Assembly (NCBI RefSeq): GCF_002482385.1
Contig: NZ_DLFW01000050.1
Span: 1-50,035, forward strand
From: Dysgonomonas sp. UBA7710
GTDB lineage: Bacteria > Bacteroidota > Bacteroidia > Bacteroidales > Dysgonomonadaceae
Length of the DNA: 50,035 nt
Direction of reading: 5' to 3'
Position 1 is the first letter of the stretch; each line of letters begins with the position of its first letter. This document shows, one piece after another, positions 16,344 through 24,782 of this stretch. Both the position numbers and the translations under genes were made by a program. The notes beneath the pieces are model-generated. The model ran no database searches, had not been told where the DNA came from, and saw only the letters and a list, made by a program, of their open reading frames with translations.

Positions 16344-16922
16344 CTATAAGGATATTTCTTTTGTGTAAGCCTTTAAGTCCGGAAAGAACTCATTATAGCT
16401 TTCGGCTATCTCCTTATAATGCTTTTCGAAATCAGTGAATATATGTGCATTGTCGGGTAGATAGGCTGCCCGCTGTTGCAGGCGGTCGAAGCTGCGCTCT
16501 ATCATCCAGTTGTAACGGTAGTTGAAAAACCAGTCCTCACTTTTCATATACATGAACATACTGCAAAATCTGGATGGCAGAATTTCTGCATATTGTTCGA
16601 TCTGTGAATAACATTTAGCCGCGAATCCTTTCCAGCCTTCTTCCGGCTCGTTCAACTTATCTAAAGCCAGAAAATGATCGTACGAGACATCCAGAAAAGG
16701 ACCTGCATATTTATGTGCCGACGACCGGAATACCTCCATTGCCTGTAAGGTAACGGGATGACTGTCGGTATATGCATCTATATGCCTGTGTATGTGTATT
16801 CCATGCTGTATCCGTTCGGGATACTGTTCTATCTGTTTGCCTTTTACCATATCGGCAATCATATTTCCAATCAGTATATCAGGGTCTCCGAATGACAAGT
16901 ATGCATGTGCCAGAAAATTCAT
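16344..16922 (-). CDS. acpH: acyl carrier protein phosphodiesterase
   Basis: A 192-residue protein of the AcpH (DUF479) family, which removes the 4'-phosphopantetheine arm from holo-ACP. Visible family features are MNFLAHAYLSFG at the start, the GNMIADMVKG motif (residues about 19-28), the His- and Asp-rich block HIHRHIDAYTDSHPV (about 47-61) and the D-H pair in SYDHFLALD that form the metal site. The length is typical. It stands alone and cytoplasmic. No acpP or fab genes are nearby. The call is confident, although activity has been shown in few bacteria and the physiological role is debated. Confidence 0.9.
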   Translation of the reverse strand: MNFLAHAYLSFGDPDILIGNMIADMVKGKQIEQYPERIQHGIHIHRHIDAYTDSHPVTLQAMEVFRSSAHKYAGPFLDVSYDHFLALDKLNEPEEGWKGFAAKCYSQIEQYAEILPSRFCSMFMYMKSEDWFFNYRYNWMIERSFDRLQQRAAYLPDNAHIFTDFEKHYKEIAESYNEFFPDLKAYTKEISL

Positions 16923-16987
16923 GTCTTTGTACTTTACGAATGAGAGGCAAAGATAGTGTTTTTATCAGTACGGCAAGTTATAGAAAG

Positions 16988-17010
16988 AACCCCTCAGGTT
17001 AAGAGGGGTT
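16988..17010 (-). terminator. terminator of the 17025-18290 gene
   Basis: AACCCCTC at 16988-16995 pairs with GAGGGGTT at 17003-17010 around an AGGTTAA loop, just past the stop codon. Confidence 0.75.
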
Positions 17011-17024
17011 TGTGATGCCTATTT

Positions 17025-18290
17025 TTATTCATGTTTCTTTTTTAATCTGTTTACGGCTGATTCCAATGATTCGGTAGGCTCTATAATATTGAAATCCTCC
17101 CAGAAGTTTTTATCGGAGAAATCACTGACTTTATCGGACAAGGACTGGGTTTGCTTGAATGCCAGTTTGTTCGGGATATTAGTTATATCTTCTTCTTTAC
17201 GGTCGGTTACTACCATTTCAGAAACTACCTCATAGTTGGTTGAGAAGAAAAAGAAACGCTTTTTCCAATCACATTTAAAGCGGATATCATTCCGTATATA
17301 ATTGAGGTAGCTGCGTCCTTCCCGCTCTCTGTATGTGACGATGAATGATACTTCTTCCGGCTTGAAGTGCAGTTTTGCCGGTTTTTTTATCAGGATAGCC
17401 TGCGTGGCTTTGTTGCGGTCATCCATATTCAGGCTGAATTCAGCCCTCGAAAAAGTGAGAGTCTGCTTGTCTATATAATATTTTCCGTGATACAATGCAT
17501 ATGGAAGGATTGGGATAGGGGTAAAGCTGATGACATAATGAAGCCGCTCATTTATCATCACACTTTCTTCCATTGTGTAGGCGTAGTGGTCTAAAGTTTC
17601 GGAATCCAGTAAAATGTCATCCGTGTTTTTTACTACATCTAAATAAACCGCCAGGGTAGGACCTCCCAGAAGCTTAACGACAAGTGTGTCGCCGGGCTTG
17701 GGGCTAATCAGCTTTCTACCCTTGAAGATTTGTACTTTATCTCTTCGAGTGTCTTCTTTATACGAAGACTTATAAATATCGATAACCGCTTCAGAGATAT
17801 TAATGTAATTCCGTCCTTTTTTTATTGTTTCCCGATAGAATCCGGTCAATAAGTTCGGATTGAGGCTATAGTTGTCTTCGATTTTTTGAATAGCGGCTTT
17901 TACCAGTTCACGGGGATTCGTCGGGTGTACAACTACTTCCGACAGCTCGTTCTCATTGGCCGTAAGCCATATTGTAACGTTGTTCATATTCCGGCCCTCA
18001 ATAGGCAGGACATAGTTTATATATCCGATATGGGATATTTCTATCGATTCTGCATGTACCTCTTCTTTTATTTTGATTGTAAATTCCCCGTCGGTATTTG
18101 TGATAGTTCCTATATTGGTACCCGGGACGGATACGCTTACATATTCCATTTTCTTTTTAGTACGTTTGTCTTTCACTACCCCGCTTACAGAAATGTAGTC
18201 CACACCGACCTGTGCCCATAATGGAATTGCAAAAAAGAGAAACAGGAGCAATATGGCTGAATTTGCAGTTGGTTTATGATTTGTTTTCAT
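17025..18290 (-). CDS. exported protein with carboxypeptidase-regulatory-like domain
   Basis: A 421-residue protein with a signal peptide (residues about 1-26, ending LWAQ). Residues about 31-120 are a carboxypeptidase-D regulatory-like beta-sandwich as found at the N-terminus of TonB-dependent receptors (VSGVVKDKRTKKKMEYVSVSVPG, NTDGEFTI, ISHIGY). The rest (about 125-420) is an uncharacterised region common in Bacteroidetes periplasmic or outer-membrane-associated proteins, with LLTGFYRETIKKGRNYINISEA near its start and a run of paired beta strands. There is no plug or barrel, so it is not itself a receptor. Function unknown; single gene with its own terminator. Confidence 0.85.
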   Translation of the reverse strand: MKTNHKPTANSAILLLFLFFAIPLWAQVGVDYISVSGVVKDKRTKKKMEYVSVSVPGTNIGTITNTDGEFTIKIKEEVHAESIEISHIGYINYVLPIEGRNMNNVTIWLTANENELSEVVVHPTNPRELVKAAIQKIEDNYSLNPNLLTGFYRETIKKGRNYINISEAVIDIYKSSYKEDTRRDKVQIFKGRKLISPKPGDTLVVKLLGGPTLAVYLDVVKNTDDILLDSETLDHYAYTMEESVMINERLHYVISFTPIPILPYALYHGKYYIDKQTLTFSRAEFSLNMDDRNKATQAILIKKPAKLHFKPEEVSFIVTYREREGRSYLNYIRNDIRFKCDWKKRFFFFSTNYEVVSEMVVTDRKEEDITNIPNKLAFKQTQSLSDKVSDFSDKNFWEDFNIIEPTESLESAVNRLKKKHE

Positions 18291-18731
18291 ATTCTTCAGC
18301 TATTTAGTTAAGTATCAGATTCCTGCTTATATAATACTAAACATATGAGATTGTTATAATGTTTAAATATTAGCGAGAGTTGTATTGTGTTTATTCTGGC
18401 TAAAAGATAGTGGAAAAGTATCAGTTAAATGCAGTTTTCGTCCATAATTTTTTAAAGGATAGGAAGATGCCCTTTTAAACCTTCATCTGTTCCGGAATAG
18501 AATCGATTAAAACCCTTTTATCCGGGATAGTCAGAGTATGTGTAAGTATTGGTAAATAATGGTATATTATCCTTTTTGGATGCGATAATATTACTTTTTT
18601 TATTTATATTTGCAATCAGAGACGTTATGTCTTGATGATATTACGATATTGAATAAAAATAGAATAGGTACTAATCTTTCGGTACATCGCGAAGCAAGGC
18701 TATAACAAAACAATTTTAGAGGAATATCCAA
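18291..18731. other. divergent promoter region
   Basis: Gene-free region between the minus-strand carboxypeptidase-like gene and the AraC gene. It holds the AraC -7 box at 18605-18612 and otherwise AT-rich DNA; the leader of the AraC gene has a small inverted repeat around GGTACTAATC. Confidence 0.55.
18605..18612 (+). promoter_or_regulatory. probable -7 box of the AraC regulator gene
   Basis: TATATTTG matches TAnnTTTG and predicts a leader of about 110 nt before the ATG at 18732. The only upstream TTG is 26 bp away, longer than the usual spacing. Confidence 0.4.
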
Positions 18732-19589
18732 ATGGAATTATTATATCCACAGGAACATCTCACCTGCTATAATTACGAAAAAGGGGAAAGACCTACAATC
18801 GAAAAAATTAATGTAAAAAAGGGGCAGAAGTGGAAAATATTTTCCATTGATAATAAAGCCTTTTTTGTACAATGCGGCATCTTGCGTTTTTCTTTTGGAG
18901 AATTTACGGAAAGGACTATTATCGGAGGTAAAATAATGCTGATTCCTTCGGGTAGCCAGATGGATTGTCATGCCGAAGAAGATTGTACTTTCATTATTAT
19001 CCGTTTACATAATACAAAGCAACTGTGTGATTGTTTTTCTTTAGATGTTTTGCTTCGGGAGAAGGCTGATGATTTTGAGCCGGATTTATATTACTTAGAT
19101 ATAAATGAAAGAGTAGAATGCTTCCTCTCATTTTTGGATATTTGTATGTCCGATGGTTTAAAGTGTACATATTATTTCGAATTGAAAGCTAAAGAATTTT
19201 ATTTTCTTCTACGTGCTTATTACGAGAAAGCTGCTCTTTTAGGCTTTTTCTATCCTCTGCTCAGTAAAGATATTTCATTTTCCGATCTGGTTATAAAAAA
19301 TCACTACAAAGCCAGGACTGTTCAGGAGTTAGCAGATATGACTCACTATAGTCTTTCCGGTTTTCAAAAACGATTCAAGAAAGTATTCGGTGTTTCTGCG
19401 TATCATTGGATGAAAGATGAGCGCTCAAAATCTATATATCATCAGATAAACAGTACAGAGAAATCATTTAAAGAAATAAGCGAAGAGTATGGGTTTTCCT
19501 CACCTTCCCACTTTAACGACTTTTGTAAAGTACATTTTGGTACCACACCGGGCAGAATTCGTCGAAAAAAAGTTGCAGCAAAAGCTTAA
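18732..19589 (+). CDS. AraC family transcriptional regulator
   Basis: A 285-residue regulator. The N-terminal half (about residues 1-170) is a cupin-like sensor region without a recognised ligand motif. The C-terminal part (about 190-280) has the two helix-turn-helix units of AraC proteins: TVQELADMTHYSLSGFQKRFKKVFG and then SFKEISEEYGFSSPSHFNDFCKVHFGTTPGRIRR. It has a long leader of about 110 nt. The nearest candidate target is the divergent gene at 17025-18290 or genes outside the window; its inducer is unknown. Confidence 0.9.
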   Translation: MELLYPQEHLTCYNYEKGERPTIEKINVKKGQKWKIFSIDNKAFFVQCGILRFSFGEFTERTIIGGKIMLIPSGSQMDCHAEEDCTFIIIRLHNTKQLCDCFSLDVLLREKADDFEPDLYYLDINERVECFLSFLDICMSDGLKCTYYFELKAKEFYFLLRAYYEKAALLGFFYPLLSKDISFSDLVIKNHYKARTVQELADMTHYSLSGFQKRFKKVFGVSAYHWMKDERSKSIYHQINSTEKSFKEISEEYGFSSPSHFNDFCKVHFGTTPGRIRRKKVAAKA

Positions 19590-19770
19590 TCTAGCAGAAA
19601 GGCACGAATTCTGAAAAAGCGGGCATCTTTATGTAATGATAGAGGCCTATAATTCCGTACATTTGTGATGTAAATATATGAGGAAAATATATTTATTTAA
19701 ATGAAAACCTGAATAGGTTGTAGTTTAACTCTATTATTGTGTAGTTTTGTAAAGTTTGTGTTAAGGTTGG

Positions 19771-19802
19771 AAAGTCTGCGAAGGGAATTTGCGGACTTTT
19801 TA
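19771..19802 (+). terminator. intrinsic terminator downstream of the AraC gene
   Basis: A 12-bp stem with two G-U pairs (AAAGTCTGCGAA with TTTGCGGACTTT) and a T-rich tail, about 180 nt after the AraC stop. It could end the AraC transcript or a separate small RNA begun at 19658 or 19742. Confidence 0.65.
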
Positions 19803-20036
19803 CATTTTTGTATACCAGACCCATTATTTGCCGGGATTATATCTAAGCTGAGATTATTTATCAAGCTTTATTAAAGTGCTTCTCTTTGGTCTATCTTTAA
19901 AAGAATGTGGCAAACTCTGCCCATCAATCGACAAACCTCAATAGCCGGAAGAACTTCTTCTATCTGTAAAAAAAAATAAAGGAATAAAAGTTTTCAACAG
20001 AGTTTTTTATTCCACTATATTCTGTAAGATTATTAT

Positions 20037-20044
20037 TATCTTTG
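20037..20044 (+). promoter_or_regulatory. probable -7 box of the LOG-family gene
   Basis: TATCTTTG matches TAnnTTTG, about 110 nt before the ATG at 20152. No clear -33 box. Confidence 0.4.
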
Positions 20045-20151
20045 TTAGAATAATGAATTCTAAATTACATAATATTTAGCGTATATCTTAACATATAGGG
20101 ATCATAGACTTACAAGCTCTGGGTATTCCTTTTAAAGTAGATTTTATACAG

Positions 20152-20727
20152 ATGAAATATATATCGGTTTTTTGCGGTTCGTCATCAGGAAACGAGAGCG
20201 TTTTTGCAGAACAAGCAATATTGTTAGGAAAAAGAATAGCCCGCAGAGGATATGGTGTTATCTATGGAGGTGCACATGTGGGCCTGATGGGTGCTGTAGC
20301 CAATGGTGCTTTAGCAGAAAATGGAGAGGTGATCGGTGTAATACCTGAATTCCTTAAACAAAAGGAATTAGAGCACAAAAAAATAACCAAAATGCATATT
20401 GTAGAGACGATGCATGAGCGTAAGGCTTTGATGAGCGAACTTAGCGATGCCGTAATAGCATTGCCCGGAGGTTATGGTACAATGGAGGAGTTATTTGAGA
20501 TGCTCACATGGGCACAATTAGCCCTGCATAAGAAACCTGTAGGATTACTTAATACATTAGGATATTATGACCCTTTGGTCGCCATGTCCGAAAAGATGAT
20601 AGAGAAAGGGTTTCTGAAAGATGAATACAGGGATATTATGATAGTGGAAAATAATGTAGATACCCTGTTAGATAAGATGGAACTATTCGTACCACTTAAA
20701 AATGATAAATGGTTCGAAGTAAAGTAG
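20152..20727 (+). CDS. LOG family nucleotide 5'-monophosphate phosphoribohydrolase
   Basis: A 191-residue Rossmann-fold protein (TIGR00730/YvdD type, often mislabelled lysine decarboxylase). The family motif PGGYGTMEELFEMLTWAQL (near residues 104-122) carries the PGGxGTxxE nucleotide and catalytic site; the N-terminus has ISVFCGSSSGN and VIYGGAHVGLMGAVANGAL. Proteins of this group hydrolyse nucleoside monophosphates, including cytokinin ribotides in plants; the bacterial role is likely nucleotide salvage or clean-up. Length is complete. A broken small ORF, bcp and recA follow on the same strand. Confidence 0.92.
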   Translation: MKYISVFCGSSSGNESVFAEQAILLGKRIARRGYGVIYGGAHVGLMGAVANGALAENGEVIGVIPEFLKQKELEHKKITKMHIVETMHERKALMSELSDAVIALPGGYGTMEELFEMLTWAQLALHKKPVGLLNTLGYYDPLVAMSEKMIEKGFLKDEYRDIMIVENNVDTLLDKMELFVPLKNDKWFEVK

Positions 20728-20775
20728 AGCGGTAGCGACCGTAACTTAATTAACACAGCTAATAAAGCAAACAGT

Positions 20776-21033
20776 ATGAGAACATTTGTGAATATGCCGA
20801 TATATCCGGGCTGACTCGAATACTATAATTATGTCCCCGATTACCCGGAGGCTGTAAAACAAAAGATAATGGTATTGGATAAATTTGGTATTCTCGTGGC
20901 CGAAGCCAATTCCGATATACAACTATATTATGAGACAAGCCGTATATTTCAGGAGGCGAACGTTACCATGGATAAACGGAATAAGGAGAGAAGACAGAAT
21001 ACGATTTATGAGCGAACTGCATATGTTGAATAG
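20776..21033 (+). pseudogene. small ORF interrupted by an in-frame TGA
   Basis: A frame of 86 codons that begins MRTFVNMPIYPG, meets TGA at 20812-20814 (codon 13), and then stays open to TAG at 21031, coding for a charged, soluble-looking peptide with LEYYNYVPDYPEAVKQKI and QLYYETSRIFQEANVTMDKR. The reading after the stop has good codon use, so it looks like a gene with a recent nonsense change. A shorter gene could start at the internal ATG at 20869 (54 residues). No homologue is recognised. It lies between the LOG gene and bcp and may be part of the same transcript. Confidence 0.5.
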
Positions 21034-21048
21034 TAAATAATAAGAATT

Positions 21049-21510
21049 ATGGCATTAAACATAGGGGATAAAATCCCGGATATATTAGGAGTAAATCAAG
21101 ACGGGGAAACCGTTAAATCCAGCGACTATGCGGGGCAAAAACTAGTCCTCTATTTTTATCCTAAAGACAGTACACCCGGATGTACAGCTGAGGCATGTAG
21201 TTTCAGGGATAATTTCTCGAAGCTCCGTAAGGCCGGATATCAGATACTTGGAGTAAGTGTGGATGATGAAAAAGCACATAAAAAGTTTATCGAGAAACAA
21301 CAGTTACCGTTCCCTCTTATTGCCGATACTGATAAGAAACAGGTCGAGGCATTCGGAGTATGGGGCGAGAAAACGTTTATGGGGCGTAAATTTATGGGCA
21401 CTTTCCGTACAACATTCCTTATCGATGAATCAGGGATTATCGAGCAAGTAATAGGCTCTAAAGAGATAAAGACGAAAGAGCATGCGGAGCAGATATTAAA
21501 ACAATTATAA
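21049..21510 (+). CDS. bcp: thioredoxin-dependent thiol peroxidase (Bcp/PrxQ)
   Basis: A 153-residue peroxiredoxin of the Bcp/PrxQ class that reduces hydrogen peroxide and organic peroxides with thioredoxin. The active site is FYPKDSTPGCTAEACSFRDN: Cys45 is the peroxidatic Cys and Cys50 the resolving one, spaced as in atypical 2-Cys members of this class. Further family parts are GVSVDDEKAHKKFIEKQQLPF and GTFRTTFLIDESGII. The length is normal. The start is 15 bp after the broken ORF, and recA begins 26 bp downstream on the same strand. Confidence 0.95.
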   Translation: MALNIGDKIPDILGVNQDGETVKSSDYAGQKLVLYFYPKDSTPGCTAEACSFRDNFSKLRKAGYQILGVSVDDEKAHKKFIEKQQLPFPLIADTDKKQVEAFGVWGEKTFMGRKFMGTFRTTFLIDESGIIEQVIGSKEIKTKEHAEQILKQL

Positions 21511-21536
21511 ACAAACCAAAAGAAAGAAAACTGATA

Positions 21537-22559
21537 ATGGCAGAAGAGAAAGAAAAGAAAGCGGCGCCGAATACAGAGAAACTTAAAGCTCTGCAAGCTG
21601 CAATGGATAAAATAGAGAAAAGCTACGGTAAAGGCTCGATAATGAAAATGGGAGATGATAAGGTCGACGAAATTTCTGTCATTCCTACAGGTTCTATCGC
21701 GTTGAATGCCGCTCTTGGAGTAGGAGGGTATCCTCGTGGCAGGGTAATCGAGATATACGGACCCGAATCATCCGGAAAAACAACATTGGCCATACATGCT
21801 ATTGCAGAAGCCCAGAAAGCCGGAGGTATCGCGGCATTTATCGATGCAGAGCATGCTTTCGACCGCTTCTATGCTGAAAAATTGGGAGTGGATATAGAGA
21901 ATCTTTATATATCCCAACCCGACAGTGGAGAGCAGGCCTTGGAGATTGCGGAACAGTTAATCCGCTCGTCGGCTATAGATATCGTAGTGATAGACTCTGT
22001 GGCTGCACTGACGCCGAAGGCTGAACTCGAAGGTGAAATGGGAGACTCTAAAATGGGGCTTCAGGCCCGTCTGATGTCGCAGGCATTGCGCAAGCTAACG
22101 GCAGCTATCAATAAGACCAGTACTACATGTATATTTATCAATCAGTTGCGTGATAAAATCGGAGTTATGTTCGGTTCGCCGGAAACAACAACCGGAGGTA
22201 ATGCTCTGAAGTACTATTCTTCTGTACGTCTCGATATCCGTCGTATCGGACAACTAAAAGACGGTGATGAAGTGAAAGGTAGCCAGACCCGTGTAAAAGT
22301 AGCGAAGAATAAGGTTGCCCCACCATTCCGTAAAGCTGAATTCGACATCATGTACGGAGAGGGAATTTCCCGTTCCGGTGAGATTATCGACCTCGGTGCC
22401 GAACTAGGGATCATCAAGAAGAGCGGGTCGTGGTATAGCTACAATGATACAAAGCTGGGGCAAGGACGTGAAGCGGCAAAGGATATGGTAAAAGACAATC
22501 CGGAGCTTGCCGAAGAACTCGAAGGCCTGATATTTGCAGCATTGCAGGCAAAGAAATGA
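21537..22559 (+). CDS. recA: recombinase RecA
   Basis: A 340-residue RecA with the standard layout: short N-terminal helix, then the ATPase core with Walker A GPESSGKT (residues 75-82), the conserved VVIDSVAALTPKAEL segment, loop L2 INQLRDKIGVMFGSPETTTGGNALKYY, and the C-terminal domain ending EGLIFAALQAKK. It carries out homologous strand exchange and, in many species, triggers cleavage of S24 repressors. The lone S24 repressor at 15596 in this window is a conceivable partner, but its changed cleavage site speaks against that. A terminator lies just past the stop. bcp is immediately upstream. Confidence 0.99.
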   Translation: MAEEKEKKAAPNTEKLKALQAAMDKIEKSYGKGSIMKMGDDKVDEISVIPTGSIALNAALGVGGYPRGRVIEIYGPESSGKTTLAIHAIAEAQKAGGIAAFIDAEHAFDRFYAEKLGVDIENLYISQPDSGEQALEIAEQLIRSSAIDIVVIDSVAALTPKAELEGEMGDSKMGLQARLMSQALRKLTAAINKTSTTCIFINQLRDKIGVMFGSPETTTGGNALKYYSSVRLDIRRIGQLKDGDEVKGSQTRVKVAKNKVAPPFRKAEFDIMYGEGISRSGEIIDLGAELGIIKKSGSWYSYNDTKLGQGREAAKDMVKDNPELAEELEGLIFAALQAKK

Positions 22560-22588
22560 CAATACCAATAGGTCATTAGATAAAGAAG

Positions 22589-22617
22589 CCCCGGAGAATT
22601 ACTTTCCGGGGTTTTTT
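22589..22617 (+). terminator. terminator of recA
   Basis: CCCCGGA (22589-22595) pairs with TCCGGGG (22605-22611) and is followed by TTTTTT. It sits between recA and the convergent DUF4252 gene. Confidence 0.9.
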
Positions 22618-22622
22618 GTTGC

Positions 22623-23099
22623 TTATTTTTTGTTGCTGCTGTTCATTACTTTCTGGACGTCTTCTGCCGTAAAAGTACCCATGATACGGATGACCGTACA
22701 TTCTTCGGGGTCGTTGATGAACATTATCAGGTCTTTGAAGTTATCCTTCTCCTTGCGGGCATAGAAAGTTATATTATCGCCTTTATCTTTGATGGCCATG
22801 AGAGTTTCGTATGTTTTACTCTTCGTTAGTCCTTCAAATTCCATTCTGATGAGTTTCGCCGCGTCCTTACTTTGGCTGCTGTAGATTTCCAGTTGTTCGA
22901 GTTTGCCGGCCAGTGATTTAATATCAGCACCTCCGGCTCCAACATCCATCTTCGGCATCATACTGAGTAATGCTTTGGAGATATAGACTGTGGAGATGTC
23001 CTTATTATCCGAAAGCCTGTCGAACATATTGTTCTGCGACTGCATAGTAGCAAAGCCGGTCAGGAGTAATATTGCTGTAATGAGTACTTTTATTTTCAT
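22623..23099 (-). CDS. DUF4252 protein (third gene copy of the sigma locus)
   Basis: A 158-residue exported protein: signal peptide MKIKVLITAILLLTGFATMQS, then the DUF4252 region with ISTVYISKALLSMMP, a Gly/Ala-rich hinge, LAGKLEQLEIYSSQSKDAAKL and a final strand set VIRIMGTFTAEDVQKVM. It is the last gene of the sigma operon and overlaps the end of the anti-sigma gene by 4 nt (ATGA at 23096-23099), a sign of translational coupling. Related to the proteins at 24157 and 24783. Function unknown, presumably periplasmic. Confidence 0.88.
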   Translation of the reverse strand: MKIKVLITAILLLTGFATMQSQNNMFDRLSDNKDISTVYISKALLSMMPKMDVGAGGADIKSLAGKLEQLEIYSSQSKDAAKLIRMEFEGLTKSKTYETLMAIKDKGDNITFYARKEKDNFKDLIMFINDPEECTVIRIMGTFTAEDVQKVMNSSNKK

Positions 23100-23665
23100 G
23101 ATTCTTTATCTTTTTTGCGATTAAGCGTTTTGTTTAATATTTCATTTGATTTGTCAAGGCTTGAAGTGACTATGGCCAGTTGATTTACCCCTTTGTTAAA
23201 GTTAGAAGACAACAGGATAAGTGCATCTTCCGCTTCTTTCAGGGCTTTTTTGTCCGCTTCACTCAGGTTTTCAGCAGTTTGTTGTCCGGGAGTTACAGGC
23301 GGTTGACCTACATCCGGCTTATTGTTGAAGTAGAATGTAACGGAAATCAGCAAGGCTATACAAGCTGCGGCACTCCCCGCCCATCTCAACAGATGTTTCC
23401 TGTTAAGCCCGGTTTTTATCTCAGTATTCTTTTCTTCTTTCGAAGCAAGTTCGTCGATGAGGTTTTCCAGTTTCGGTTCCAAAGCCGGAGGTACATCTAT
23501 CGGCTCTGCCTGATACATACTGAGGAAAATTCCTTTCTCATCCAGTAATTCTTCGGCAACATCTTCACTGCTAAAATATTTCAGCAATATAAGCTCTTCT
23601 GCGACAGTTGTTTCACCGTTGTAGAAAGCATCCAGTATTATTTTTATTTCGTCCGTTTTCATCAC
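23096..23665 (-). CDS. anti-sigma-like single-span membrane protein
   Basis: A 189-residue protein with a cytoplasmic N-terminus of about 90 residues (IKIILDAFYNGETTVAEELILLKYF, an anti-sigma-like opening seen in Bacteroidetes), one transmembrane helix near residues 94-112 (RWAGSAAACIALLISVTFYF) and a C-terminal periplasmic tail with DALILLSSNFNKGVNQLAIVTSSLDKSNEIL. There is no zinc-binding HxxxCxxC motif. It overlaps the sigma gene by 4 nt upstream and the DUF4252 gene by 4 nt downstream. The natural reading is that it holds the ECF factor at the membrane until signalled (inference). Confidence 0.85.
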   Translation of the reverse strand: MMKTDEIKIILDAFYNGETTVAEELILLKYFSSEDVAEELLDEKGIFLSMYQAEPIDVPPALEPKLENLIDELASKEEKNTEIKTGLNRKHLLRWAGSAAACIALLISVTFYFNNKPDVGQPPVTPGQQTAENLSEADKKALKEAEDALILLSSNFNKGVNQLAIVTSSLDKSNEILNKTLNRKKDKES

Positions 23666-24156
23666 TGTTGTATTTTTATGAATTGTTCGCGTATCGTTTT
23701 CCTGGCCCTTGAGAGTATAACCCTTATGTTTCCCGGGCTGATTCCCGTTATCTGTTCTATTTCTTCATCCGAATACCCGTCCCAATGTTTCATTATCATA
23801 ACTTGGCGTTGCTGTTCAGGCAACTTGTTTATCAGTTTTTTTACCCGTTCGGCTTCGTCCTGTATCTCTATCTGTTTGACCAAAGATGCCGTTTCGGGAA
23901 TGTCGGTGTCATAATTCGTATGATAATCGTTTTTTGTTTTCCGTAGATGATCCAGGCATGTGTTGCGGAGTATGATAATTGAGAAAGCTTCGGTGTTTTC
24001 TATGTCCTGCATATCTCCGCGCTTGTTCCAGAGTTTTATGAACGTTTCCTGAACTATGTCTTCGGCATTTGCGGCATCCTGTACAATACGATAAGCTATT
24101 CGATACAATTTCTGATGATATGGGAGAAATACTTTTTTAAAAGTTTCCGCATCCAT
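23662..24156 (-). CDS. ECF (sigma-70 family) RNA polymerase sigma factor
   Basis: A 164-residue ECF sigma factor. Region 2 is about residues 8-75 (YHQKLYRIAYRIVQDAANAEDIVQETFIKLWNKR), region 4 about 105-160 (LPEQQRQVMIMKHWDGYSDEEIEQITGISPGNIRVILSRARKTIRE, with its helix-turn-helix). The length and the spacing without region 3 fit the ECF class. It abuts the stop of the DUF4252 gene upstream (24157) and overlaps the anti-sigma-like gene downstream by 4 nt. The regulon cannot be read here; autoregulation of its own operon is likely by analogy. Confidence 0.96.
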   Translation of the reverse strand: MDAETFKKVFLPYHQKLYRIAYRIVQDAANAEDIVQETFIKLWNKRGDMQDIENTEAFSIIILRNTCLDHLRKTKNDYHTNYDTDIPETASLVKQIEIQDEAERVKKLINKLPEQQRQVMIMKHWDGYSDEEIEQITGISPGNIRVILSRARKTIREQFIKIQQ

Positions 24157-24663
24157 CTATTTCTTGTTCTTTGTCTGTTCTTTAACTATATCTTCCAAAT
24201 CGGATTGCTCCAGTCTTCCACTCATTTTTACCAAAACGATATCGTCTTCATCCATCACAAAAATATATACATCGGATACTGTTTCCCCGTTCTTCTTAGC
24301 AATGATGCGTACATTATCTTCACCGTCCTTGACTCTTACCAGTGTAGAATATATATCATCATCTTTAAATGAGTTCAAATTGTCCAGTACCATATTTCTT
24401 GTATCGGGAGCATCCTCCTCCAATGTGACCACCTGTATAGAATCTATCTTCTGCATAAACGAAGGCATTTTCGATTTCAATTCCCCTGTCGGGTCCTGAG
24501 CCTGTGCCTGCGCCATGGAAGCACCCAGCATAGCCTTGTCTACTACCTGACGTTGCGCCTTTTCATTTTTTGCCACTTCTTCCATCAGACGATCCAGCTC
24601 CTGGGCTGTTGCAATATGGCTTCCTGCTAATATTAGAATAAAAAATACTATAAACTTTTTCAT
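24157..24663 (-). CDS. DUF4252 protein upstream of the sigma factor
   Basis: A 168-residue exported protein: signal peptide MKKFIVFFILILAGSHIATA, then a low-complexity Ala/Gln stretch (MLGASMAQAQAQ), IDSIQVVTLEEDAPDTRN, the segment DIYSTLVRVKDGEDNVRIIAKKNG and the ending MSGRLEQSDLEDIVKEQTKN. The stop is one base from the sigma start, so the two are translationally linked. It shares with its neighbours the pattern of a helix, two strands ending in a charged -D-V-I-I- or -I-R-F- strand, and a short C-terminal helix. Function unknown. Confidence 0.88.
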   Translation of the reverse strand: MKKFIVFFILILAGSHIATAQELDRLMEEVAKNEKAQRQVVDKAMLGASMAQAQAQDPTGELKSKMPSFMQKIDSIQVVTLEEDAPDTRNMVLDNLNSFKDDDIYSTLVRVKDGEDNVRIIAKKNGETVSDVYIFVMDEDDIVLVKMSGRLEQSDLEDIVKEQTKNKK

Positions 24664-24689
24664 AAATCGATTGTGTTTTACTTTGTTAA

Positions 24690-24707
24690 GGTCGCAGACC
24701 TATTTGT
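24690..24707. repeat. short palindromic motif AAGGTCGCAGACCTA
   Basis: An AGGTC-GCA-GACCT inverted repeat in the gap between two DUF4252 genes. Close relatives occur near 14617 (AGGTTTGCGACCT) and 30477 (AGGTTTCAGACCT), both with an AAATA or TATTT flank. It may be a small interspersed hairpin repeat. Confidence 0.45.
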
Positions 24708-24782
24708 TATTTTTATATCTGCAACGGTAATAATTAGTTATGATTAAAAAATATTGGATTAAATACTTTCTTTTTCTTATAT

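Larger units (their letters stand above)
19590..20151. other. long gene-free region after the AraC gene
   Basis: 560 bp with no supported gene. It contains two boxes of the TAnnTTTG type (19658-19665 and 19742-19749, the latter with a TTG 21 bp upstream), a terminator at 19771-19802, a short minus-strand open stretch at 19871-19966 without a start, and a TATCTTTG box at 20037-20044 for the downstream gene. Confidence 0.5.

Noticed and set aside
19871..19966. Minus-strand open stretch with coding-like text
   Set aside because: It has no start codon in a proper place and no recognised family; it could be a gene remnant but is not strong enough to list.
20776..21033. Selenocysteine reading of the TGA
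   Set aside because: I see no SECIS-like structure after the TGA and no selenoprotein family; a nonsense change is simpler.
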